A DNA stretch of 64,000 nt from Anaerosporobacter faecicola (GCF_012070565.1 NZ_JAAQRO010000046.1:1-64000); one strand, 5' to 3'; positions 26,821-36,747 are shown, numbered from the stretch's first letter. A program made the numbers and translations. Notes: generated from the letters alone by a model not told the origin.

Positions 26821-28251
26821 TTGAACACCATAAGTAAAGATATTTCAGCAAATATACAATACCTTGACCAAGAGATATTTGTTAATGATAATTTTGATAT
26901 TATAAATCGAGAGATTCGTTTAGGACAAAAAGAAGGCGTTTTGTATTTTATTGATGGGTTTGCTAAGGACGACATTATTGAAAAACTCATGGAAAAATTA
27001 CTTGCTTTAAAAGAAGAAGATCTGTCTTGTAGCGCGGATGAATTTAAAAAAAAGCTAATTCCTTATGGTGAAGTGGATCTGGATAAGGAATTCCCCTCCA
27101 TTATAACCAAGCTCTTATCTGGGGTGACCTGTCTTTTCATTGATGGGTTTGATCAGGTTTTTGAAATTGATTGTAGAACGTATCCTCAGAGAAGTGTTGA
27201 GGAACCTGATAAAGACAAAGTTATGCGAGGGTCTCGGGATGGATTTGTAGAGACACTTGTATTGAATACTGCTATGATGAGAAGAAGAATAAGAAATCCA
27301 CAATTAATTATGCAAATGATGTCAGTTGGAAACTCTTCAAAAACAGATATTGCTGTATGCTATATGAAAGACCGAGTAGATGAGAAACTATTAAAAAAGG
27401 TATTGGACAAAATTCAGTCCATAAAGATTGATGCTCTGACAATGAATCAGGAAAGTTTAGCAGAATGTCTCTATCGGGGGAGTTGGCTAAATCCCTTTCC
27501 AAAATTTCGCTATACAGAGCGGCCAGATGCTGCGTCTGCTTCTGTATTAGAGGGAAAAATCGCTGTCATGGTCGATAACTCCCCTTCTGTTATGATTCTT
27601 CCTACAACACTTTTCGGAATTATGGAAGAGGCAGATGACTATTATTTTCCACCAATTACAGGAACGTATCTTCGATTGTCTCGTATTATTATTAATATTG
27701 TAGCACTTATCTTAACACCAACATTTTTACTTCTTATGCAGCATCCAGAGTGGATTCCTGAGAGTTTACAATTTATTAAAATTAAGGATACCATTAATAT
27801 TCCCATTCTTGTTCAGTTTTTAATTCTGGAGTTCTCCATAGATGGATTGCGATTAGCTGCACTGAATACACCGAGTATGTTAAGTACGCCATTTAGTGTT
27901 GTAGCTGCTTTGATTTTAGGGGATTTTACGGTGAGTTCTGGGTGGTTTAATTCAGAAGTAATGCTTTATATGGCATTTGTTGCCATTGCAAATTATTCAC
28001 AGGTAAGTTTTGAATTGGGGTATGCCCTAAAATTCATGCGACTTGTACTACTTATTTTGACTGGATTATTCCATGTATGGGGATTTATTGGAGGTATAAT
28101 AGTAACCATTCTTGCAATCGCATGTAATGGAACCATTGCTGGACGGAATTATCTATATCCTCTAATTCCATTTAATTTTAAGTTGCTCGTTCGACATTTG
28201 TTTCGAATTACTTTACCAGCAAGTGAAAAAGCAGAAAACCAAAAGTTCTAA
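26821..28251 (+). CDS. spore germination protein, GerA/GerKA family
   Basis: GerA-type A subunits are nutrient receptor components in the spore inner membrane. The 476-residue length and architecture match: an N-terminal soluble region with LLSGVTCLFIDGF and the motif SVEEPDKDKVMRGSRDGFVETL, followed by five hydrophobic segments after about residue 290, including the family sequence PITGTYLRLSRIIINIVALILTPTFLLL. Translation appears to start at TTG 26821 with AAAGGATGG upstream. No B or C subunit genes are adjacent. The GH18 cortex-hydrolase gene follows, which suggests a spore locus. Confidence 0.93.
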   Translation: MNTISKDISANIQYLDQEIFVNDNFDIINREIRLGQKEGVLYFIDGFAKDDIIEKLMEKLLALKEEDLSCSADEFKKKLIPYGEVDLDKEFPSIITKLLSGVTCLFIDGFDQVFEIDCRTYPQRSVEEPDKDKVMRGSRDGFVETLVLNTAMMRRRIRNPQLIMQMMSVGNSSKTDIAVCYMKDRVDEKLLKKVLDKIQSIKIDALTMNQESLAECLYRGSWLNPFPKFRYTERPDAASASVLEGKIAVMVDNSPSVMILPTTLFGIMEEADDYYFPPITGTYLRLSRIIINIVALILTPTFLLLMQHPEWIPESLQFIKIKDTINIPILVQFLILEFSIDGLRLAALNTPSMLSTPFSVVAALILGDFTVSSGWFNSEVMLYMAFVAIANYSQVSFELGYALKFMRLVLLILTGLFHVWGFIGGIIVTILAIACNGTIAGRNYLYPLIPFNFKLLVRHLFRITLPASEKAENQKF

Positions 28252-28316
28252 GTCAATGGGAACCTGACATATACTAGGGTATAAATATATCAGATGGTCA
28301 AGTAATGGATAGAAAG

Positions 28317-28354
28317 AAGGATCATGAAAGCAGAAATTATCATGATCCTTTTTT
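28317..28354 (+). terminator. terminator after the gerKA-like gene
   Basis: AAGGATCATGA pairs with TCATGATCCTT and is followed by TTTTT. It sits between the gerKA-like gene and the GH18 gene, just before the RBS of the latter. Confidence 0.87.
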
Positions 28355-28369
28355 AGGAAAGGAGTACAT

Positions 28370-29653
28370 ATGGTAATTCATGTAGTGGGAGAAGGAGAAA
28401 CAATCTATAGTATTGCGGAAGAGTATGGTTCCACACCAAATCGAATCATAGAAGATAATGAATTGACCAATCCCAATAGCTTAGTAGTAGGACAGACACT
28501 AGTAATTTTGTTCCCGAGCAACATTTATACTGTGGTGGAGGGCGATACCTTACTATCCGTGGCTCAGAAAAACGGAGTAAGTGTAATAACGTTATTACAA
28601 AATAATCCGGGACTTGCTGATTTCCCATACTTATATGTAGGACAGCAGATTGTGATTTCTTACGAAGAACAAAAGTTGGGGAGTATGGAAGTCAATGGGT
28701 ATCTATATCCCTATATTGATACAGAGGTGTTGGTAAAGACCTTGCCTTTTTTAACCTATGTAACTGTATTTACTTATGGATTTACGCCAGAAGGAGAATT
28801 AATTGGAATTGATGATGAAAAGGTTGTGCAATTAGCAAGAGACTATGGGGTAGCCCCACTAATGTTAATCTCAACATTAACATCGGAAGGAAGTTTTAGT
28901 AACATATTAGCAAATCAGATACTAAATAATCAAGAAGCACAGAATCGTTTGATTGACAATATATTAGTAAACTTAGAAAATAAACAGTACTATGGACTGG
29001 ACATTGATTTTGAATACATCTATCCAGATGATAGACAGGCATATGTGGACTTTGTACGAAATGTGACCACTAGATTAAGTGCAGAAGGATATAAGGTTAT
29101 TGTAGCACTAGCACCCAAAATTTCATCTGATCAACCGGGTCTGTTGTATGAAGGACACGATTATCGGGGATTAGGGGAGGCGGCAAATAATGTGCTGTTA
29201 ATGACTTATGAATGGGGATATACATATGGTCCACCAATGGCTGTAGCGCCAATAAATAAGGTAAGGGAAGTATTGGACTATGCTGTTACAGAAATCGATC
29301 CTTCCAAGATCTTTATGGGTATACCAAACTATGGATATGACTGGGCTTTGCCATTTATTCGAGGTGAATCACGAGCAAAATCATTAAGCAATGTTGCAGC
29401 AGTAGAGCAAGCAGCACAATATGGTGCAACAATTATGTTTGATGAAGTTGCGATGGCACCATATTATAATTATCAAAGATCAGATGGAGTGGAACATGTG
29501 GTATGGTTTGAAGATGCTAGAAGTATAGAGGCGAAACTGCGATTAGTAAATGAGTATGGTTTTAATGGAGCAAGCTACTGGAACATTATGAAGTACTTCC
29601 CACAAAACTGGCTGGTACTCAATGCTTTGTATAACATAGAAAAGGTTTTATAA
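28370..29653 (+). CDS. LysM-GH18 spore cortex hydrolase (SleL/YaaH-like)
   Basis: The 427-residue protein has two N-terminal LysM domains (about residues 1-48 and 51-98) and a GH18 domain with the catalytic DxDxE in GLDIDFEYIYP (about residue 206). SleL/YaaH proteins are N-acetylglucosaminidases that digest cortex peptidoglycan during germination; they are deposited without a classical signal peptide, as here. The RBS GGAAAGGAG is strong. It follows a germination receptor gene, which fits the role. Confidence 0.92.
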   Translation: MVIHVVGEGETIYSIAEEYGSTPNRIIEDNELTNPNSLVVGQTLVILFPSNIYTVVEGDTLLSVAQKNGVSVITLLQNNPGLADFPYLYVGQQIVISYEEQKLGSMEVNGYLYPYIDTEVLVKTLPFLTYVTVFTYGFTPEGELIGIDDEKVVQLARDYGVAPLMLISTLTSEGSFSNILANQILNNQEAQNRLIDNILVNLENKQYYGLDIDFEYIYPDDRQAYVDFVRNVTTRLSAEGYKVIVALAPKISSDQPGLLYEGHDYRGLGEAANNVLLMTYEWGYTYGPPMAVAPINKVREVLDYAVTEIDPSKIFMGIPNYGYDWALPFIRGESRAKSLSNVAAVEQAAQYGATIMFDEVAMAPYYNYQRSDGVEHVVWFEDARSIEAKLRLVNEYGFNGASYWNIMKYFPQNWLVLNALYNIEKVL

Positions 29654-29658
29654 AAATA

Positions 29659-29688
29659 CAAAAAAAGGAGGAGCCGTCGGCGGCTCCT
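29659..29688 (-). terminator. hairpin after the GH18 gene, terminator-like on the minus strand
   Basis: AGGAGCCG/CGGCTCCT forms an 8-bp GC-rich stem around TCGG. The U-tract lies only on the minus-strand side (TTTTTTTG), so it would stop antisense transcripts better than the gene's own. A tiny plus-strand ORF (29704-29730, MKKNLYKR) with GAGGGGGG follows. Confidence 0.45.
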
Positions 29689-29971
29689 AAGAGGGGGGAT
29701 GTTATGAAAAAAAATCTATATAAAAGATAATTAACTTATTTGATAGTTATATAATAACAAGTAAATGTGTATTAGGTATGTAGCGTTTATGAAAGAAATA
29801 TGAACGGTCCATTAACATTTTGTGTTCATAATTGTACATATTTAGAATATACAAGAGTCAAAGAATAGAAAAAGAGATAAAGACCATTATAAGAAATAGT
29901 CCATAGTATTTTGAATAAGGAATATAGAAAACCAAGTTCGAATATGAACATAAGAAAATTTTTTAAAATGG

Positions 29972-30000
29972 TTGAAAAAATAAAATATACATTGTATAAT
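29972..30000 (+). promoter_or_regulatory. promoter in front of lrp-like gene
   Basis: TTGAAA (29972-29977) and TATAAT (29995-30000) are 17 bp apart. A terminator follows within about 60 nt of the expected start. The remaining gap 29731-29971 is AT-rich and holds nothing I can name. Confidence 0.65.
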
Positions 30001-30034
30001 AAAGAAAATTAATACGAAAAAAAAGATTGCAAAG

Positions 30035-30066
30035 AAGCATAGGCGCTATACCTATGCTTTTTTTTC
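30035..30066 (+). terminator. terminator/attenuator upstream of lrp-like gene
   Basis: AAGCATAGG/CCTATGCTT with loop CGCTAT runs into TTTTTTTCG. Being only about 35 nt after the start predicted from the promoter at 29972-30000, it would yield a very short RNA or attenuate the lrp-like gene. Confidence 0.75.
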
Positions 30067-30145
30067 GTTTTACTTAATTTTTTTATGTAAATAAAAAAGA
30101 GAAGAATGTTGATTGTACATAAAACAAATAATAGGAGGAATGGTT

Positions 30146-30613
30146 ATGGATAAGATTGATAAAAAAATTATTGGTTTGTTACAGGAAAATGCAAGATATT
30201 CACTCAAACAACTGGCAGAAAAAGTATTTTTATCTTCACCAGCAGTTGCTGCACGAATCGAGCGATTAGAGCGGGAAAATATTATTACGGGTTATCATGC
30301 CAGTATTAACCCAATCAAGTTAGGCTATCATATTACAGCATTTATTAACCTGGAGATGTCACCTACGAAAAAAGATACCTTTTATCCCTTTGTACAAGAT
30401 TGCCCCAATGTAATTGAATGCAATTGTGTAACAGGAAGTTATTCTATGTTAATCAAAGTATGTTTTCCAAGTACAATGGAACTTGATTCTTTTATCGGAC
30501 AGCTCCAAAAGTTTGGAACAACGAAAACACAGATTGTATTCTCAACCTCTGTTCCTCATAGAGGAATTTCAGTAACTGCAGAAGATGTAGAAGCAGGGGT
30601 AAGTAATTTATAG
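30146..30613 (+). CDS. Lrp/AsnC-family transcriptional regulator
   Basis: The 155-residue protein has the Lrp winged helix (DKKIIGLLQENARYSLKQLAEKVFLSSPAVAARIERLERENIITGY) and a RAM effector domain with INLEMSP and CVTGSYSMLIKV. Lrp-type regulators respond to amino acids. ATG 30146 has AGGAGGA at ideal spacing; the upstream ATG at 30113 would include the RBS. No target can be assigned. Confidence 0.88.
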   Translation: MDKIDKKIIGLLQENARYSLKQLAEKVFLSSPAVAARIERLERENIITGYHASINPIKLGYHITAFINLEMSPTKKDTFYPFVQDCPNVIECNCVTGSYSMLIKVCFPSTMELDSFIGQLQKFGTTKTQIVFSTSVPHRGISVTAEDVEAGVSNL

Positions 30614-30685
30614 TTATTATGGAACCTTTATAGAATCTCTCTCGTCTAATTATTAGAAACATAGATAATTAGCAGGAGGGATTTT

Positions 30686-31693
30686 ATGATGAGAAGAGGA
30701 AGATACAAAGTAAGAATCGGTGCATTTCTATTAGGAATTAGTGTTTTACTAGCTGGTTGTGGGCGCAGTGACTCAAATATGAGTAAGAGCGACGAATACA
30801 CTACCAGTTATGAAGAAGCCTATGATATGGCCGAAACGAAAGGAATGTCAGAACAGGAATCAATTAGTGAAAATGCTACAGCAGATTCTACAACTACTGA
30901 ATCAGAGACATCAAGTAGTGTAAGTGTAGAAACCAATCGAAAGATTATTAGACGTATATCTATGGCATTAGAAACACAAGAGTTTGATGGTTTAATTGAA
31001 TCCATTGAAAAACAAGTTGCAGCCCTTGGAGGGTATGCAGAAAGCATTAACATGAATGATCTACTAAGTAATTCAAATCGTTATTGCAGCATGGTGATCC
31101 GTATACCTTCTGCACAGTTAGATACATTTGTCAATGGTGTCAGTAAAGAGGGAAACGTTGTATCTAAGAATATGTCTACAGAGGATGTAACACTTAACTA
31201 TGTTGACACAGAAAGTCACATTAAAGTTCTTAAAGTGGAACAGGAACGTTTACTTGCGTTAATAGAAAAAGCAGATGATCTGGAATCTATTATTGTATTA
31301 GAAAACCGGTTAACAGAAATTCGATACCAGTTAGAGTCTTATGAGTCGCAGCTTCGTTCATATGATAATTTGATAGAATACAGTACAGTAGATATCTCGA
31401 TTGAGGAAGTAATCCATTATACACCTACTGTTGATCAAAAATCAGTTTGGAGTAAGATGAAAACCGGACTTGAAAATACCATTCAAGATATAAAAGATGA
31501 TGTAACAGCTTTTGTAGTATGGTTAGTAACAAACATTCCATATGTATTAATATGGGGAGGAATACTTATTGTTGCTGCTATACTTATAAAGAAAAAAATA
31601 AAAAATTCAAAGCAGAATAATAATCAATATATACAACCAAATAGTAACTATGTAGAACCATTAAACAAAGACAATGAGGAAAGAAATCAATAA
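30686..31693 (+). CDS. DUF4349 lipoprotein
   Basis: The 335-residue protein starts with a lipoprotein signal peptide ending in LLAGCG (Cys25), followed by an acidic Ser/Thr-rich linker. A DUF4349-type domain (about residues 83-245) contains RISMALETQEFDGLIESIEKQVAALGGY and a coiled coil (VEQERLLALIEKADDLESIIVLENRLTEIRYQLESYESQ). A membrane helix lies near residues 280-303, with a Lys/Asn-rich cytoplasmic tail. It is anchored at both ends. Function is unknown. RBS GCAGGAGGG. Confidence 0.82.
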   Translation: MMRRGRYKVRIGAFLLGISVLLAGCGRSDSNMSKSDEYTTSYEEAYDMAETKGMSEQESISENATADSTTTESETSSSVSVETNRKIIRRISMALETQEFDGLIESIEKQVAALGGYAESINMNDLLSNSNRYCSMVIRIPSAQLDTFVNGVSKEGNVVSKNMSTEDVTLNYVDTESHIKVLKVEQERLLALIEKADDLESIIVLENRLTEIRYQLESYESQLRSYDNLIEYSTVDISIEEVIHYTPTVDQKSVWSKMKTGLENTIQDIKDDVTAFVVWLVTNIPYVLIWGGILIVAAILIKKKIKNSKQNNNQYIQPNSNYVEPLNKDNEERNQ

Positions 31694-31877
31694 AACTTTT
31701 AAGAAAAACAGAATAAATATTCAAGAAGGACAGAAAAAACTCCATATAAAAACAAGAAAATAACCAAATAAAGCAAGAAAATATCCAAACATAAACAATG
31801 GAAAATACTACATGTTGCGATGAATTTTTATTCATGTTATAACTATATTGATTTATATTTTAGATCGTGTAGAAAAT

Positions 31878-31924
31878 AGACTTTGTTCTTAAGTGTAACA
31901 ATATTGAGAACAAAGTCTTTTTTA
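31878..31924 (+). terminator. terminator between the DUF4349 and nhaC-like genes
   Basis: AGACTTTGTTCT (31878-31889) pairs with AGAACAAAGTCT (31907-31918), followed by TTTTTT. It ends 26 bp before the nhaC-like start and could also attenuate that gene. Confidence 0.82.
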
Positions 31925-31949
31925 ATAACATGAATGAAAGGAAAAAGGA

Positions 31950-33473
31950 ATGGATGTTTTAGAAGCAGCAAATTATGGACTTTTGTCAATACTCCCACCG
32001 CTTATTGCCATTATCTTAGCCTTACTGACGAAGGAAGTAATCACTTCTTTATTAACAGGAATCTTAGTTGGCGCTTTAATTTATGGAAATGGTAATATTT
32101 TAGATATGCTTGTCACGACATTTGAAGTGATGGGAGAAAAGATGGGAGAGAATGTTTATATACTAATCTTTCTTGCACTACTTGGCGCATTGGTAGCAGT
32201 AGTTACGATGGGTGGTGGTTCGGCAGCATATGGAGCAATGGCAGCAAATAAGATCAAATCGAGAAAAATGGCTGCATTGGCCACATCAGCACTGGGCTGT
32301 TTTATCTTTATTGATGATTATTTTAATTGTCTTACAGTAGGAACGGTTATGAAACCGTTAACGGATAAACATCGTATTAGTAGAGCAAAATTAGCGTATT
32401 TAATAGATGCAACTGCGGCACCAATCTGTATTATTGCACCCGTGTCAAGTTGGGGAGCCTCTGTAGCAACATATATACAAGACGCAGGGGCTGGGAATGG
32501 AATGTCAACATTTATTAAAATCATTCCTTATAACTTGTATGCAATTTTGACAATTATGATGGTATTAATCATTTGTCTAACCAATGTTAATTTTGGACCA
32601 ATGGCAGTTTTTGAGAAAAATGCAATGGACAATGGGGATGTATTCTCAGGAAAACCAATTATTGACCAGGAAGAGAGAAAAGAAAAAGCAAAAGGAACGG
32701 TTATAGATCTAGTAATACCAATCTTATCCCTTATTGTGTTCACGGTATTAGCAATGGCATATACAGGAGGAGGTTTTACAGGAGAACAAAGCTTCTTTTC
32801 TTCTTTTGGATATTCAGATTCTTCTCTATCTTTAGTTCTTGGTAGTTTTGGAGCCTTGGTACTTACATTCTTTCAGTATGCCATTCGTAAAATCCTGTCT
32901 TTTCGTGAATTTATGGAAGGAATATCAGATGGAGTAAAATCCATGGTCCCAGCATTTTTAATTTTGATATTGGCATGGACAATTGGTGGAATCTGTAGTA
33001 CGGAATATCTTAATACAGGTGGATACGTAGGAAATCTTGTTCAAGATGCAAATTTCCCATTGTTTATCTTACCAGTGATGGTATTTGTCATTGCTGCGTT
33101 CTTGGGATTTGCAACAGGAACATCATGGGGAACCATGGCATTATTAATACCAATTGGGGCGGCGATCTGCTCTTCTCCATCAACAAGTGTGTTACTTTAT
33201 CCAGTTTTGGGAGCGGTATTAGCAGGTTCTGTATATGGTGATCATATCTCCCCAATATCCGATACAACCATTCTATCCTCAACTGGTGCTGGTTGTAATC
33301 ATATGGATCATGTCTCTACGCAGTTAGCATATGCAAGTGTAGTGGCTAGTAGCTGTGTAGTTGGGTATATTCTAATGGGAATTATGAAGACCATATTGGT
33401 TCCATTTATTATTGCAATATGTGTATTATTTGGATTAATCTATATTCTCAATCGTAGAAGTCAAACAAGATAG
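31950..33473 (+). CDS. NhaC-family Na+/H+ antiporter
   Basis: The 507-residue membrane protein has about 11-12 hydrophobic segments and the NhaC-type signatures GGGSAAYG, FIFIDDYFNCLTVGTVMKPLTDKHRISRAKLAYLIDATAAPICIIAPVSSWGA and a repeat-related C-terminal FATGTSWGTMALLIPIG with GSVYGDHISPISDTTILSS. Members exchange Na+ for H+, or amino acids and related metabolites, so the substrate is open. Monocistronic, flanked by terminators. Confidence 0.88.
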   Translation: MDVLEAANYGLLSILPPLIAIILALLTKEVITSLLTGILVGALIYGNGNILDMLVTTFEVMGEKMGENVYILIFLALLGALVAVVTMGGGSAAYGAMAANKIKSRKMAALATSALGCFIFIDDYFNCLTVGTVMKPLTDKHRISRAKLAYLIDATAAPICIIAPVSSWGASVATYIQDAGAGNGMSTFIKIIPYNLYAILTIMMVLIICLTNVNFGPMAVFEKNAMDNGDVFSGKPIIDQEERKEKAKGTVIDLVIPILSLIVFTVLAMAYTGGGFTGEQSFFSSFGYSDSSLSLVLGSFGALVLTFFQYAIRKILSFREFMEGISDGVKSMVPAFLILILAWTIGGICSTEYLNTGGYVGNLVQDANFPLFILPVMVFVIAAFLGFATGTSWGTMALLIPIGAAICSSPSTSVLLYPVLGAVLAGSVYGDHISPISDTTILSSTGAGCNHMDHVSTQLAYASVVASSCVVGYILMGIMKTILVPFIIAICVLFGLIYILNRRSQTR

Positions 33474-33488
33474 AGAACTAGAATACAA

Positions 33489-33550
33489 TAAAAAAGCAAC
33501 CAAGTATAAAAGAGTACCTTGTGTATTCTTTCTATACTTGGTTGTTTTTT
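33489..33550. terminator. bidirectional terminator
   Basis: AAAAAAGCAACCAAGTATA pairs with TATACTTGGTTGTTTTTT around an AT-rich loop. It separates the convergent nhaC-like gene and the ABC operon. Confidence 0.88.
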
Positions 33551-33591
33551 AGTTAAACATACATGTTTGCCTGTATAAAATATTGTATTGC

Positions 33592-34386
33592 TTATGCAAG
33601 CATCATACGGTCATTGGCAAATTCGCCACCACTTGCTTGTTCAAACTTTTGTAATAGATCCGATACTTTTAGATTCTTCTTTTCTTCTCCAGCTACATCA
33701 TAGATAATGTTTCCATCATGCATCATGATCAAACGGTTTCCAATATGAATGGCGTCTTTCATGTTATGAGTGACCATAAGAGCAGTTAATTGATTTTCAT
33801 CCACTATATGTTCTGTTAAGTCTAATACTTTCTTTGCTGTTTTGGGATCAAGAGCAGCAGTATGTTCATCAAGGAGAAGTAACTTTGGCTTTACTAATGT
33901 AGCCATTAATAAAGTTAAGGCTTGTCGTTGTCCACCAGATAATAGACCAACTTTGGAAGAAAGGCGATTTTCAAGACCTAAATCCAATGTCTTTAATGCT
34001 TCTACATAATTTTGCTTTTCTTGTGCGCTAATACCCCATTTAAGTCCACGTTTTTTTCCACGGCGATAAGCCAGCGCTAGATTCTCCTGAATCTCCATGT
34101 TGGCAGCAGTACCTTTCATAGGATCTTGGAATACTCTACCTAACAATTTGGCACGGATATATTCAGGTTGTTTGGTAATATCAATTCCATCAAGTTTTAA
34201 TGAGCCATCGTCTACAGGATATACACCAGCAATCATATTAAGCAAAGTGGATTTACCGGCACCATTACCGCCAATGATTGTAACAAAATCTCCAGGATGT
34301 AGATGAAGGTTTACACCTTTTAATACATGTTTCTCGTTGATTGTTCCTGCATTAAACGTTTTATGCAGATTTTCTATATATAACAT
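33592..34386 (-). CDS. ABC transporter ATP-binding protein (TrpXYZ-like system)
   Basis: The 264-residue ATPase has Walker A GGNGAGKST, signature LLSGGQRQ, Walker B LLLLDEHTAALDP and an H-loop in VTHNMKDA. The EH instead of EP after Walker B (DEHTAALD) is typical of this transporter family. It is the last gene of a binding protein-permease-ATPase operon. Confidence 0.9.
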   Translation of the reverse strand: MLYIENLHKTFNAGTINEKHVLKGVNLHLHPGDFVTIIGGNGAGKSTLLNMIAGVYPVDDGSLKLDGIDITKQPEYIRAKLLGRVFQDPMKGTAANMEIQENLALAYRRGKKRGLKWGISAQEKQNYVEALKTLDLGLENRLSSKVGLLSGGQRQALTLLMATLVKPKLLLLDEHTAALDPKTAKKVLDLTEHIVDENQLTALMVTHNMKDAIHIGNRLIMMHDGNIIYDVAGEEKKNLKVSDLLQKFEQASGGEFANDRMMLA

Positions 34387-34406
34387 ATCATTTTCCTCCC
34401 TGTAGA

Positions 34407-35426
34407 TTATTTACTACTTGTGATTACTGTGTTGGTTTTTTTCTTACGTCCAAATAATTTCTTTATACCCAGACCAAATTTAGAACATTTGATTTTGTTA
34501 CCCAACTGGCTAACAAACATACCAAATTTCGAATTTTTAATTACAGGAATAGATAAAGCGATAGCTACAATAAGAGCCGTAAATAACTTCTGGTCATTAT
34601 TGTTTAATCCAAGCTGTAATACGATTGCAATAATCACACGATAGACAACGGAACCAAAGATTACAGATAGTAGTTTACTAACGAAGGAAATCTTTCGTCC
34701 AAAGAAAACTTCGCCAATAACAATGGAGGCAAGACCAATAACAATGGATCCCTGCCCCATGATTACATCACCATAACCTTGACTTTGTGCAACAAGACCG
34801 CCAGAGAGCGCAATTAGACCATTACTGATAATTAAACCAAGAATCTTCATTCGGTCTGTATTTTGTCCAAGTGCACGGATCATATCTTCATTACTTCCCG
34901 TTGCACGTAGAGCACTACCTACTTCTGTGCCAAAAAACCAATATAGGATACAGCAAAGTATTATACAAAATACAATACCAATCCCTATAACAATAAAGGA
35001 GTTCATTGTTGAGTATTTGACAGAATTCATAATGGAGTCTGGGATAAGTTTTTTAATTAATGTGACAATGGTGTCAGATTTAAGTAACGATTCATTGGGC
35101 TGACCAAGAACCCGTAAGTTAATGGAGTAGAGTGCAATCATACTTAAGATACCAGCAAGAATTGCAGGGATTTTAAGCTTTGTATGTAAAAAACCTGTTA
35201 CAAGACCAGCTAGCATACCAGCAAGTATTGACATAAGTAAACTTAGAATGGGATTCCAACCCGATACAATTAATGTTACACTTAGGCAGCCACCTAGAGC
35301 AAAACTACCATCGCATGTCATATCTGCAATGTCTAAGATTTTAAATGTAATATAAATACCAAGTGCCAATACTGCCCATAAAAGACCTTGACCGGATGCA
35401 CTTAGCATAGCTAATAGAATATCCAT
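34407..35426 (-). CDS. ABC transporter permease (TrpXYZ-like system)
   Basis: The 339-residue membrane protein has 8-9 hydrophobic segments and the branched-chain-amino-acid-type permease features LDIADMTCDGSFALGGCLSV near the N-terminus and ALRATGSNEDMIRALGQNTDRMKILGL in the middle (EAA-like loop). It lies 20 bp upstream of the ATPase gene and 194 bp downstream of the binding-protein gene, separated from it by a strong hairpin. Confidence 0.88.
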   Translation of the reverse strand: MDILLAMLSASGQGLLWAVLALGIYITFKILDIADMTCDGSFALGGCLSVTLIVSGWNPILSLLMSILAGMLAGLVTGFLHTKLKIPAILAGILSMIALYSINLRVLGQPNESLLKSDTIVTLIKKLIPDSIMNSVKYSTMNSFIVIGIGIVFCIILCCILYWFFGTEVGSALRATGSNEDMIRALGQNTDRMKILGLIISNGLIALSGGLVAQSQGYGDVIMGQGSIVIGLASIVIGEVFFGRKISFVSKLLSVIFGSVVYRVIIAIVLQLGLNNNDQKLFTALIVAIALSIPVIKNSKFGMFVSQLGNKIKCSKFGLGIKKLFGRKKKTNTVITSSK

Positions 35427-35517
35427 AAATACCTCCTATAATCTTTTGTTTTACTTTCAAGATACGACGTATTGCTTTATTACACGCACTAGCAATACAA
35501 AATATAAAAGAGAAAAG

Positions 35518-35567
35518 AGAATATCCCCCATCTCTTAATAATTATTATTAAAAACGGGGGCTATTCT
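35518..35567 (-). terminator. hairpin between binding-protein and permease genes
   Basis: On the minus strand AGAATAGCCCCC pairs with GGGGGATATTCT, with one unpaired base, and is followed by CTTTTCTCTTTT. Such intercistronic hairpins lower permease expression or protect the mRNA of the abundant binding protein. Confidence 0.65.
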
Positions 35568-35620
35568 TATAAGTAATATGTGTAAATTAAAATTCACAAG
35601 TTTATGCAGTTTATCCGTTC

Positions 35621-36673
35621 TTACTGGTTCATCTTTGCTTTTAATTCATCAGGAATCGTAATACCAAGTTGTGCGGCAACTTCTTCATTAATTGTTAAGT
35701 CCATGTTGTCAAGATATTCAATAGGCATATCAGCTGGTTTGGATTCTCCTGTTAAAATCTTCACTGCCATAGTAGCAGTTTGTTTACCAAGATTGTAATA
35801 GTTAATTCCATATGTAGCAAGACCACCATTTTCAACCATACCAGATTCGCCACAGATAATCGGAATGTTATTTGAGTTAGCAACCATGGCTACTGTTGAC
35901 ATTCCAGATGCAATGGTATTATCTGTAGGAGTATAGATTGCATTTACTTTACCCACTAAAGATTGAACAACTTGTTCAATATCATTTGTATTGGATACGG
36001 TAGCTTCCTGTGTTTCTAAGCCTACATTAGCAGCAGCTTCTGCAGCAAGGTCTGCCTGGAACTTTGAGTTAGCTTCACTGGAGCAGTATAAAATTGCAAT
36101 TTTTTTAGCATCTGGTAGTAATTGAAGCAAAAGATCCATCTGCTCTTTAACAGGATTAAGATCGGAGGTACCAGTAATATTACCGCCAGGAGCTTCATTC
36201 GTTTCAACAATACCCGAGTCAGCAGGATCGGTAACTGCAGTTACAACAATTGGGATATCCTTTGTAACATTAGCTAAAGATTGCGCAGCTGGTGTTGCAA
36301 TTGCTAAGATTAAGTCAGGATTATCATTCACTAATTTAGAAGCAATTGTATTACAGTTAGAAGCGTCACCTTGTGCATTCTGAAAGTCAAATTCAATGTT
36401 ATCACCTTCTGTATAACCTGCTTCTGCAAGACCATCTACAAATCCTTTATAAGCAGAATCTAATGCGTCGTGTGTTGTATATTGAGAAACACCTATTTTA
36501 TATTTTTTACCTGAATCTGATTTGGAAGAATCTGATGCGTCATCCGCTACCGTTTGTGAAGCATCAACATTATTCGTGTCTGCATTCTTTTTTGAACTAC
36601 CACAACCAGTTAATGCTGTAATAGCGAAAGTAAGAATACATAAAGCTGATATTACTTTTTTTGCTTTTTTCAT
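35621..36673 (-). CDS. ABC transporter substrate-binding lipoprotein (ABC_sub_bind family)
   Basis: The 350-residue protein has a lipoprotein signal peptide with TALTGCG (Cys24), an acidic linker, and a periplasmic-binding fold of the PF04392 type with KIGVSQYTTHDALDSAYKGFVDGL, DLILAIATPAAQSLAN and NGGLATYGINYYNLGKQTATMAVKIL. In streptococci this family binds tryptophan or other aromatic compounds; the ligand here is not fixed by sequence. It leads the operon under the promoter at 36748-36776. Confidence 0.9.
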   Translation of the reverse strand: MKKAKKVISALCILTFAITALTGCGSSKKNADTNNVDASQTVADDASDSSKSDSGKKYKIGVSQYTTHDALDSAYKGFVDGLAEAGYTEGDNIEFDFQNAQGDASNCNTIASKLVNDNPDLILAIATPAAQSLANVTKDIPIVVTAVTDPADSGIVETNEAPGGNITGTSDLNPVKEQMDLLLQLLPDAKKIAILYCSSEANSKFQADLAAEAAANVGLETQEATVSNTNDIEQVVQSLVGKVNAIYTPTDNTIASGMSTVAMVANSNNIPIICGESGMVENGGLATYGINYYNLGKQTATMAVKILTGESKPADMPIEYLDNMDLTINEEVAAQLGITIPDELKAKMNQ

Positions 36674-36747
36674 AATCCCTTTTCCCTTCTTTAACGTAAT
36701 AAATTTGTTTGAATTTAAAGCTTTAAAGCTTTCACCTGGTACAGTGA

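Noticed and set aside
29704-29730. 8-codon ORF MKKNLYKR with a strong RBS after the GH18 gene
   Set aside because: Too short to support as a gene; it may be chance next to a G-rich tract. Kept only as a remark in the hairpin entry.
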